A DNA stretch of 34,828 nt from RGIG1995 sp045126815 (GTDB lineage Bacteria > Bacillota > Clostridia > Oscillospirales > CAG-272), in the NCBI GenBank assembly GCA_045126815.1, contig JBGVPD010000021.1, positions 1 to 34,828 of the forward strand, read 5' to 3'. A program made the position numbers and the translations under genes. Under the pieces are notes generated by a model. That model saw nothing but the letters and a program-made list of their open reading frames with translations. It did no database searches and was not told where the DNA came from. Positions 24,714-31,905 of this stretch are shown piece after piece (position 1 is the stretch's first letter; every line of letters begins with the position of its first letter).

Positions 24714-26981
24714 TTAAAGCTTATTTCTCTGAATCTTACCGCTTATAGTCTTCGGCAATTCAGTCTTAAATTCAACTATTCTCGGGTACTTGTAAGGCGC
24801 AGTATTCTTCTTAACGTAAGCCTGAATATCCTTCTTAAGCTGTTCTGAAGGCTCAACACCCTTAACAAGAACGATACTTGCCTTAACGACCTGACCTCTT
24901 ACCTCGTCGGGCACTGCCGATACGCCGCATTCAAGAACGTAGGGCAATTCCATAATAACGCTTTCAATTTCAAAAGGACCAATTCTGTATCCCGATGACT
25001 TGATAACGTCGTCAACACGTCCGACGTACCAGAAGAAGCCGTCCTCGTCACGCCATGCCGTGTCGCCGGTATGGTAGTAACCGTCGTGCATAACTTCCTT
25101 AGTCTTTTCTTCGTTAAGATAATATCCGTCAAAAAGACCGCAAGGAATTTTTTCACTTATATTTACAACGATCTCGCCCACTTCACCGTCTGCTACCGAA
25201 TTACCGTCTTCGTCAACGATGTCAATATCATAAAGAGGTGTAGGTTTACCCATAGAGCCGACCTTGTGAGTACCGCCCATAAGGTTTGCAATAGCAAGAG
25301 TAAGCTCGGTCTGTCCAAAGCCTTCCATTATCTGAAGACCGGTCAATTTTTCAAATTGCTTATAAACTTCGGGGTTCAATGCCTCTCCCGCTGTCGTCAT
25401 GTGTCTTACAGAAGAAAGATCGTATTTTGAAATATCTTCCTTAATAAGCATACGGAGCATCGTCGGGGGTGCGCAGAACGTCGTGATCTGATATTTCGCA
25501 AACATAGGAAGAATATCCGCCGCGTTAAATCTGTCAAAGTCGTACGTAAATACGGCTCCCTCTGCCAACCACTGTCCGTAGAGTTTGCCCCACAAAGCCT
25601 TACCCCAACCGGTATCGGATATCGTAAAGTGAAGTCCGTCATCACTGACACCGTGCCAATATTTTGCAGTTATATAATGACCTAACGCGTACTTGTAGTT
25701 ATGCGCCGCGATCTTGGGATATCCCGTCGTGCCTGAAGTAAAGAACATAAGGCTCAGATCGTTTCCGCAAGGAGTATCTTCGGTGCGGTCGAAATGTGTG
25801 CTGAAAAGTTTATATTCTTCGTCAAAGTTCTTCCAGCCCTCTCTTTCTCCGCCGACAAGTATCTTCGTCTTAAGAGTAGGACTTTCCTTTTGTGCTTGTT
25901 CTATCTGTTGTGCTACGTCGCCGTCTGACGTACATACGATAGCGCTGACTCCCGCAGAATTAAATCTGTATTCAAAATCGTGCTTCTGAAGCTGATGCGT
26001 TGCAGGTATTGCAATTGCCCCCAACTTGTGAAGACCAAGGATCGCAAACCAGAACTGATAATGTCTCTTCAATACGAGCATTACCCTGTCGCCCTTCTTG
26101 ATTCCGAGCGACTTAAAGTAGTTTGCACACTGCGCCGATGCCTTCTTCATATCCTTAAACGTAAATCTGCGTTCAACTTTGTTTACGTCAAGATGTATCA
26201 TAGCAAGCTTGTCGGGATCTTTGTTTGCAATAGCGTCAACCGTATCAAAAGCAAAGTTATATTTATCTTCATTTTTAAAGTCAATAGACTGTAATGCGCC
26301 GTTTTCATTCTCTTCCGTAATAATAAAGTCTTCGCTCACGAGTCTCTTTGCCGGTCTGTGTGAAAGCATAAGAGTATCTCTGAGAACGTCCTTCGACTCT
26401 TCTTCACCGGGAAGAATAACAGCAACGAACAAACACTCTCTGCCGTCAACGGCAATCATACCGTGGGGGGTAGAACTGTTATAATAAATGCTGTCGCCTT
26501 CAGAAAGATATTCAACGTTGTCGCCTATCTGAATTTTAAGCCTTCCACTCATAATAAAGTCAAATTCCTGACCTGAGTGCTTTGACAAATGTATAGGCTT
26601 GTTCTGTAATTCTTCGTCATATTCATAACGAACCCAGTAAGGCTCGGCGATCTTCTTGCGGAACATGGGAGCAAGGTTCTTAATGCTGATGCCCTCTTCC
26701 TTTGCCGTCTCCTGTCCCTCGCCCTTTCTCGTTACGGTATATGAAGAAAGGTGCGCTGACTTACCTTCCAAAAGGTCTGTTATACCAATTCCGAAAGCAA
26801 GAGAACATTTATGTATGAAAGTAAACGGAAAATCAAGCTGTCCGTTTTCATACTGCAGATATTGGTTTACGTCAACCTCAGTCTTCTCCGCCATCTCTTT
26901 TATGGTGAAGCCAAAGATCTCACGCATTTCGCGTATTCTCAGAGCTACCTCCATAAGTTTGTTTGTCTCAAATGTTGCCAT
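24714..26981 (-). CDS. XRE HTH-cupin-acyl-CoA synthetase fusion (Ile T-box)
   Basis: 755 residues with the same architecture as 21997-24285: XRE HTH at about 14-72, cupin at about 134-190 (HSGQEFDFIMSG ... GDSIYYNSSTPHG), then the synthetase with FTSGTTGYPK, GFGQTEL, GYYHTGD and Lys749 in SGKIQRNKL at the extreme C-terminus. Long stretches are identical to the paralogue, for example FCAPPTMLRMLIKEDISKYD, but the region around GFGQ(S/T)E and the following helix differ (STMIIGNMVG versus LTLAIANLMG), which may tune the acyl pocket. The Ile T-box suggests 2-methylbutyrate as substrate (inference). AGGAGG lies 8 nt before ATG 26981. Likely monocistronic. Confidence 0.92.
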   Translation of the reverse strand: MATFETNKLMEVALRIREMREIFGFTIKEMAEKTEVDVNQYLQYENGQLDFPFTFIHKCSLAFGIGITDLLEGKSAHLSSYTVTRKGEGQETAKEEGISIKNLAPMFRKKIAEPYWVRYEYDEELQNKPIHLSKHSGQEFDFIMSGRLKIQIGDNVEYLSEGDSIYYNSSTPHGMIAVDGRECLFVAVILPGEEESKDVLRDTLMLSHRPAKRLVSEDFIITEENENGALQSIDFKNEDKYNFAFDTVDAIANKDPDKLAMIHLDVNKVERRFTFKDMKKASAQCANYFKSLGIKKGDRVMLVLKRHYQFWFAILGLHKLGAIAIPATHQLQKHDFEYRFNSAGVSAIVCTSDGDVAQQIEQAQKESPTLKTKILVGGEREGWKNFDEEYKLFSTHFDRTEDTPCGNDLSLMFFTSGTTGYPKIAAHNYKYALGHYITAKYWHGVSDDGLHFTISDTGWGKALWGKLYGQWLAEGAVFTYDFDRFNAADILPMFAKYQITTFCAPPTMLRMLIKEDISKYDLSSVRHMTTAGEALNPEVYKQFEKLTGLQIMEGFGQTELTLAIANLMGGTHKVGSMGKPTPLYDIDIVDEDGNSVADGEVGEIVVNISEKIPCGLFDGYYLNEEKTKEVMHDGYYHTGDTAWRDEDGFFWYVGRVDDVIKSSGYRIGPFEIESVIMELPYVLECGVSAVPDEVRGQVVKASIVLVKGVEPSEQLKKDIQAYVKKNTAPYKYPRIVEFKTELPKTISGKIQRNKL

Positions 26982-27040
26982 TTTCTTTTCCTCCTAATTT
27001 TGAGAAATAATAAGATAAAGATGCGTTTTTGGCAAGCAAC

Positions 27041-27328
27041 AAAAAACACTCGCCTCAAACACTTTGAGACGAGTGTGATAATTCACATCCGCGGTACCAC
27101 TCAAATTGCAGTTTCTATAATCAAACTGCCACTCTCGGAATCTAACAATTCCCATGCATTTACGCAGCAATAACGGAAAGCATCTACTAACTTTTTTATA
27201 AAAAGCGTTCGGACTTTCGGCTCGGAAGTGATAGGTATTCTAAGATTTCTACTGCCGATTCGCACCAACATCGACTCTCTGTGAGTATAAGTCTTAACCG
27301 TCTTCGTCATAGCCTTTTCTATTAAGAT
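27041..27328 (-). ncRNA. T-box leader, specifier read as ATC (Ile)
   Basis: T-box GAGTGGTACCGCGG is at 27089-27102 on the minus strand. The terminator stem (27046-27076) shares ACTCGTCTCAAAG with the Val leader and is followed by TTTTTTG. Stem I: GGCT/AGCC and GAAG/CTTC basal helices as in the Val leader, then GGT/ACC and TAAGA/TCTTA, with ACAGAGAG and GTTGGTG distal elements. The loop 3' side reads T-ATC-A before CTTCCGAGCC, so the specifier ATC is at 27240-27242. TAC/TAT (Tyr) can also be found nearby but sit in the helical or wrong position. Confidence 0.93.
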
Positions 27329-27334
27329 GTGGGT

Positions 27335-27363
27335 ATTATAGCACTATGTTTTTCCTTTGTCAA
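27335..27363 (-). promoter_or_regulatory. Promoter of the Ile-T-box gene
   Basis: TTGACA (27358-27363), 17-nt spacer, TATAAT (27335-27340): a full consensus promoter. Confidence 0.92.
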
Positions 27364-27412
27364 GGTTTTTAATAAATTTCTTACATTTTCTTTCCTTAAT
27401 ATATATAGTAGA

Positions 27413-28009
27413 TCACAACTGAATATTAAACACATATCCCGCTAATATTCCAATAACAGCCGAGCCTATAATAACCAATATAGGACTCAACTTTTTCAGC
27501 GAAGCTATCATCATTACGGCAAATATAAACAGCGATACGTAAAAAGCTGCGCTTGTAAATACCGTACTTACAGCAAGTCCTGCAGGAAAGAAAGCCGTTA
27601 TACCTAACGATATAACTGCAGAAGATATAAGACCGACAACGGCAGGTTTAAGCCCCGACATACAACCGCTTACCGTCTTGCTCTTCTTAAACTTTTCAAA
27701 AAACTTTGCTACGATGAGTATAACAATAAACGAAGGCAGAACAACGCCCAGCGTTGAAAAGAAAGCGCCGAAAATACTGCCCAAAACTCCAAAATCAGCG
27801 CCCATTCTCGAGCCAACGTAGGTGGAAATATTTATCGCAAAAGGTCCGGGAGTAGATTCGCTTACCGCAATAAAATCAGCTATCTGCTTTTCCTCAAGCC
27901 AACCGTGATTGATCACAGCCTCCTGAACGAGAGGAAGCATAGCGTATCCGCCGCCGAACGTAAACGCTCCTATCTTAAAAAAAGTCCAAAACAATTCAAG
28001 AAAGATCAT
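27413..28009 (-). CDS. Chromate transporter family protein, second half-type subunit
   Basis: A 198-residue membrane protein of the short CHR family (one CHR domain). Signature FTFGGGYAMLPLVQEAVINH and the SESTPGPFAINISTYVG motif; about six hydrophobic segments follow. Short CHR proteins are encoded in pairs and presumably work together as a heterodimer; the partner directly upstream overlaps by 4 nt (ATGA). Long relatives extrude chromate; the natural substrate in anaerobes is uncertain. No terminator is apparent before the Ile T-box promoter downstream. Confidence 0.9.
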   Translation of the reverse strand: MIFLELFWTFFKIGAFTFGGGYAMLPLVQEAVINHGWLEEKQIADFIAVSESTPGPFAINISTYVGSRMGADFGVLGSIFGAFFSTLGVVLPSFIVILIVAKFFEKFKKSKTVSGCMSGLKPAVVGLISSAVISLGITAFFPAGLAVSTVFTSAAFYVSLFIFAVMMIASLKKLSPILVIIGSAVIGILAGYVFNIQL

Positions 28010-28581
28010 TTTCCCACCATCCTTTCAGCAACCGTCGCTGAAATCAGGCCTATAACGGCGCATAATATTATAACGTATATCATACTTATATCGGTAAACA
28101 CCGCAAAAACAAAAGATAATCCCATTATAATATATGAAACAACACTCTTCGGACAAGCCTTGTACATCTTTATCAAAGCCTTGATAACAAGGGCGACCAC
28201 CCCTGCTCTTATGCCCATAAAAGCATATTTTACTACTCTGTAATCCTTTACAAGTTCAAGTATTCCCGAAATACAGAGAATAATCAAAAACGAGGGCAGT
28301 ACAACGCCTAAAGTACAGAAAAAAGAGCCCCAAAAACCACATATTTTATATCCGACAAACGTTGCTGAATTTATCGCAATAGGTCCGGGAGTCGACTCGG
28401 CAATTGCAACCACCTCTAATATTTCCTCGTCTGTTATCCATTTATTTTTTTCGGAAACTTCTCTTTGAATAAGCGGGATCATAGCATATCCGCCGCCGAA
28501 TGTAAAAGCTCCTATTTTAAAGAACGTCACAAACAGCTTCCACAGCTTTTTGAAATAATCTCTGCCCGTAATATTTTTCAT
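28006..28581 (-). CDS. Chromate transporter family protein, first half-type subunit
   Basis: A 191-residue CHR-domain membrane protein with FTFGGGYAMIPLIQREVSEK and AESTPGPIAINSATFVG. It is a clear paralogue of the gene it overlaps, yet differs enough throughout to be an old duplication with separate roles. GGAG lies 8 nt before ATG 28581. The promoter at 28619-28647 drives both. Confidence 0.9.
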   Translation of the reverse strand: MKNITGRDYFKKLWKLFVTFFKIGAFTFGGGYAMIPLIQREVSEKNKWITDEEILEVVAIAESTPGPIAINSATFVGYKICGFWGSFFCTLGVVLPSFLIILCISGILELVKDYRVVKYAFMGIRAGVVALVIKALIKMYKACPKSVVSYIIMGLSFVFAVFTDISMIYVIILCAVIGLISATVAERMVGK

Positions 28582-28618
28582 CTATTAATCTCCATCATTT
28601 ACACTTTCTCTAACAAGC

Positions 28619-28647
28619 ATTATATTATATTTAACCCTAATTTGCAA
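28619..28647 (-). promoter_or_regulatory. Promoter of the chromate transporter pair
   Basis: TTGCAA (28642-28647), 17-nt spacer, TATAAT (28619-28624). Confidence 0.85.
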
Positions 28648-28675
28648 TAGATATGCGGTTTAATAAATGATTTTT

Positions 28676-28732
28676 GCCGATATTGTTGGTAAAAAAACCA
28701 CTCTTAAAAGCTTACACTTTTTAAGGGTGGTT
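28676..28732 (-). terminator. Antiporter terminator with adjoining CCAATATT-like motif
   Basis: Stem aaccactcttaaaag / cttttaagggtggtt-type arms (28696-28732) with a T-run on the minus strand. The sequence after the T-run (ccgatattgttggt, 28678-28691) is a degenerate form of the CCAATATTATTGG motif seen beside the hppA and ABC terminators. Confidence 0.85.
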
Positions 28733-28748
28733 AATTTATCTAAATATT

Positions 28749-30038
28749 TTACTTTGTTAAGGTGCCTTCAAGTTTGGTCTGACGACGGTTCTTAACGTGG
28801 TCAGGCATAGGCTTGATTTCGCCTGCCGCTTCGAGTGATTTTCTCGTAAGCAACGGTCCTACCAATTCATATATCAATACAGCAAACAAGGTAATATTTC
28901 TTATAAGATTTCCGTCAGCGCCAAGCTGCATAGCAGTAGCACACATTCCAAGCGCAACCCCTGCCTGAGGGAACAACGTTACTCCCAAATATTTGCATAT
29001 CATAGGATCGCACGACGTCGCTTTCGAGCTCACAAACGTTCCTGTGTATTTTCCCAAACATCTGAATAATATGTACACTAAACCTATTACTACTATCGCC
29101 CAGTCTGTAAATACGCTAAGTTCAAGCTCTGCGCCCGATACAACGAAGAACAAAGCAAATAAAGGTGACGTCCACTTATCCGATGCCGCCATAAGATCGT
29201 GAGACAAAGGACATATATTGCAAAATACAGTTCCAAGCATCATGCATACGAGAAGTGACGAAAAATGAATATGTACAGGACCTACTTCAAACTCAAGCAT
29301 AGAAAGTGACGCCGTCAAAAATACTATGCCTATAGTAAGGTTAAGTCTGTTTGTATTTGAGTTAAACAACTTTTCAAGCTGTGTCAACACCCAACCCATT
29401 ATTGCGCCGAGAATAAGCGAACATATTATTTCTATAATAGGATTGAGAATTATAGATACAAGATCAACCGAGCCTACTATCAAAGTTTTTGCAATACCGA
29501 AAGATACGGCAAACACAATAAGACCTACAGCGTCATCAAGCGCAACGATAGGCAACAATAATTTTGTCAAAGGACCGTCAGCTTTATACTGACGTACAAC
29601 CATGAGCGTTGCCGCAGGAGCTGTCGCTGTCGCAATAGCGCCCAAAGTTATAACTTGCGGAATTGAAAGCTTGTCGGGCATAAGAAGATGTACGCCGTAA
29701 AGAGCAAGGTCAACGAACAAAGTTGCTACCAACGCCTGTACTATACCTATAACAAGCGCCTGTTTTCCCGTCTTTTTCAGATCGGATACTCTGAATTCGT
29801 TTCCGATCGAAAATGCAATAAATCCAAGAGCAACCTCCGATACGAGCGCAAGTGCCTCAACTGCTTCGTGTGTGCTGAAACCAAGACCGCCTATACCAAG
29901 CTGTCCCAAACAATAGGGACCTATCAACACCCCCGCAATCAAATATGCGGTAACTGACGGAAGCTTAAAGGGCTTAAAAAGCCTCGTCATAAGCAAACCT
30001 GCCGTTAATGCTATGGATACAGATAATAAAATTTCCAT
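28749..30038 (-). CDS. Monovalent cation:proton antiporter (CPA2 family)
   Basis: A 429-residue transporter with about 12 membrane spans that exchanges Na+ or K+ for H+. CPA2 marks are present: LPSVTAYLIAGVLIGP in the first spans, the unwound-helix ATATAPAATLMVV, and the ion-binding Asp pair in PIVALDDAVGL. There is no C-terminal RCK/TrkA-N domain, so it is the short, unregulated form rather than full KefB/KefC. The C-terminal tail is short and basic. It starts at ATG 30038 and has its own promoter (30086-30114) and terminator. The ion cannot be told from sequence. Confidence 0.92.
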   Translation of the reverse strand: MEILLSVSIALTAGLLMTRLFKPFKLPSVTAYLIAGVLIGPYCLGQLGIGGLGFSTHEAVEALALVSEVALGFIAFSIGNEFRVSDLKKTGKQALVIGIVQALVATLFVDLALYGVHLLMPDKLSIPQVITLGAIATATAPAATLMVVRQYKADGPLTKLLLPIVALDDAVGLIVFAVSFGIAKTLIVGSVDLVSIILNPIIEIICSLILGAIMGWVLTQLEKLFNSNTNRLNLTIGIVFLTASLSMLEFEVGPVHIHFSSLLVCMMLGTVFCNICPLSHDLMAASDKWTSPLFALFFVVSGAELELSVFTDWAIVVIGLVYILFRCLGKYTGTFVSSKATSCDPMICKYLGVTLFPQAGVALGMCATAMQLGADGNLIRNITLFAVLIYELVGPLLTRKSLEAAGEIKPMPDHVKNRRQTKLEGTLTK

Positions 30039-30085
30039 TATTTAGTCATCTCTTTTTCTATATATATTTTTCCACTCGAAGAGTG

Positions 30086-30114
30086 ATTATATCACATAAT
30101 ATTATATTTTTCAA
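30086..30114 (-). promoter_or_regulatory. Promoter of the antiporter gene
   Basis: TTGAAA (30109-30114), 17-nt spacer, TATAAT (30086-30091). Confidence 0.85.
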
Positions 30115-30132
30115 TGGCTATTTTAACAAAAA

Positions 30133-30753
30133 TCAACCTATTTTTTTAAATAATAATGGGAAAAGTGTAGACGAACTGACGACATTCCCGCCGATTTGGT
30201 TTTTAAATACCAAATTGCCGTTTCTCACTTCATATTCCATATAGATCGATCTGTCTACGTCATATTCTTTTGATGCCGAACGATAAAGCCTTCCTTGGCT
30301 TATCAAATAATTTCCTTCGGAATATTTTTCTTTCTGAAGTCGTTCCATAGCCTTTTCGTCAAGAGTGATGGATTCTTTCGTTATACCGTCTCTTTCAAAA
30401 AGCTCTTCCACCGAACATTCGAGGTTGTTCGTCTGTATTTCATTTAAATAATACTGCTTTATCCCCTCGTATACGGCATCTTTATATAATTCTATGTATT
30501 CGTCAACGTAAACAGTCATTTTATATATGCCGTTCTCGTCAAATTCATAAACTTGACGTTTATATACGTTTTCAAAATTCACGAATGACATATAACCCTT
30601 GTTACCCTCGTCCGAGCTCGGCGCTAACACAGTATGAGGTATTTTGGTCTCCCATTTTCCTACTATTTCGTTTGCGTCTTTTTCGCAAGACGAACAACAC
30701 AATAATGCAGTTATAGCTATTAAAAACGCTAAAAATTTTATATTCTTTTTCAT
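30133..30753 (-). CDS. Putative lipoprotein of unknown function
   Basis: A 206-residue exported protein. Signal peptide MKKNIKFLAFLIAITALLCC with a CSSC lipobox-like end, so Cys23 is the likely lipid anchor. Directly after it, EIVGKWETKI and, further on, VYEFDENGIYKMTVYV resemble the opening strands of the small lipocalin-like lipoproteins common in Clostridia, but I cannot assign a family. The rest is charged with a conserved-looking EGNYLISQGRLYR strand. Start ATG 30753 with AGGG about 8 nt upstream. No convincing promoter was found. Confidence 0.75.
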   Translation of the reverse strand: MKKNIKFLAFLIAITALLCCSSCEKDANEIVGKWETKIPHTVLAPSSDEGNKGYMSFVNFENVYKRQVYEFDENGIYKMTVYVDEYIELYKDAVYEGIKQYYLNEIQTNNLECSVEELFERDGITKESITLDEKAMERLQKEKYSEGNYLISQGRLYRSASKEYDVDRSIYMEYEVRNGNLVFKNQIGGNVVSSSTLFPLLFKKIG

Positions 30754-30818
30754 ATATTATCCCTATTTAGCTTGTTTTTTCACATTTTGTCTTATTATAA
30801 AATAATCCCAATAAAAAA

Positions 30819-30848
30819 GGAGTATACTGTCTTTTTCAGTATACTCCT
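30819..30848 (-). terminator. Terminator of the SDR gene
   Basis: A perfect 12-bp stem, aggagtatactg/cagtatactcct, has a T-rich 6-nt loop and is followed on the minus strand by six T. It separates the SDR gene from the lipoprotein gene. Confidence 0.92.
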
Positions 30849-30891
30849 CTTTACTTATATTGTCAATAAAGTGCGCACTTTTAAATACGGT

Positions 30892-31692
30892 TTAAGGACG
30901 AAGTCCCATACCGCCTTCAAGTGTAAGTGTCTCACCGTTGAGATACTTGAAGTCGGGACCTGCCAACTGTACGCATACTCTGCCGATTTCCAATTCAGAA
31001 TCTCCAAAGTGACCTGCAGGAGGCATTTTTACGTTAGCCTTAAATGCATCAGGGTAAGCTTTTTCAAAATTCTCAAGTTGCGCTGTCCAAGCCAAAGGAC
31101 AGATAACGTTTGTGTTGATTCCGTCTTTTGCCCATTCGGTTGCCGCTACTCTTGACAATCCTCTTATACCCTCTTTTGCAGCCGCATACGAACACTGACC
31201 GTAGTTACCGAAAAGTCCCGCGCCCGATGCAAAGTTTATAATGCTTCCCTTCGTCTCTTTCAAGTAGGGATAACAAGCCTTCATATAGTGGAAAGTTGCA
31301 TAAAGTCCCGAATACATAGCCAAATCAAACTGCTCTGTCGTATGGTCTTGTATAGCAACACCCGAGGCTGATGCCTGAGCATTGTTTATAAGCACGTCTA
31401 TTCTGCCGAACGCTTCGTATGCTTTTTCTGCAACTTCTTTTGCAGTTGCTTCATTGTCAGAACCCTGAGCTATGTCCGCAGATATAGCCAATACTTTAAT
31501 GCCGTATAACTTTTCAAGCTCTTCTTTTGCTTTCTCAAGTTTTGCTACGTTTCTTCCTGTAATAACTAAATTTGCGCCCTCTTTTGCGTATGCGGTCGCA
31601 ATACCGTAACCGATAGATCCGCATCTGCCGTCTGAAAGTACAGCATATCCGGCGCCTGTAATAATCGCTGTTTTACCTGTTAAAAATCCCAT
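30892..31692 (-). CDS. Short-chain dehydrogenase/reductase
   Basis: An NAD(P)-dependent oxidoreductase of 266 residues from ATG 31692. Rossmann motif TGAGYAVLSDGRCGSIGYGIA has a six-to-seven residue insertion in the usual TGxxxGxG, giving an enoyl-reductase-like look. ADIA, NNAQAS (instead of NNAG), the SGAGLFGNYGQCSY..K active site (Tyr-x-x-x-Lys as YAAAK) and the C-terminal GETLTLEGGMGLRP are present. The frame opens at TTG 31704, but its GGAGG is the SD of ATG 31692. Own promoter and terminator. The substrate is unknown; 3-oxoacyl or hydroxyacyl/steroid-type reductases are possible. Confidence 0.88.
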   Translation of the reverse strand: MGFLTGKTAIITGAGYAVLSDGRCGSIGYGIATAYAKEGANLVITGRNVAKLEKAKEELEKLYGIKVLAISADIAQGSDNEATAKEVAEKAYEAFGRIDVLINNAQASASGVAIQDHTTEQFDLAMYSGLYATFHYMKACYPYLKETKGSIINFASGAGLFGNYGQCSYAAAKEGIRGLSRVAATEWAKDGINTNVICPLAWTAQLENFEKAYPDAFKANVKMPPAGHFGDSELEIGRVCVQLAGPDFKYLNGETLTLEGGMGLRP

Positions 31693-31748
31693 AATTTCCT
31701 CCAAGTTCAGTATATTTTTTATTTTATTAATTTACTTATATCAAACTA

Positions 31749-31777
31749 ATTATACCATACTTGCATTATATCAACAA
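31749..31777 (-). promoter_or_regulatory. Promoter of the SDR gene
   Basis: TTGTTG (31772-31777), 17-nt spacer, extended TGG-TATAAT (31749-31754). The rest of the gap up to 31905 is AT-rich, with no other signal recognised. Confidence 0.75.
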
Positions 31778-31905
31778 TAGAGTTTTTCTGCAAACTCAAT
31801 TTTGGAAATTTACAATATTTTATTTACAAAAGGGTTAACTTTTGAAAGATATACCAAGATTTTGTTTAATAAAGCTTTGCGATATCCGATTTTTAATAAG
31901 ATTTA

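Noticed and set aside
24498..27245. Aromatic specifier codons (TTT for the second leader, TAC/TAT for the third)
   Set aside because: These triplets are in the loops but not in the position one base before the basal helix; the Val/Ile reading gives the same geometry in all three leaders and fits the genes.
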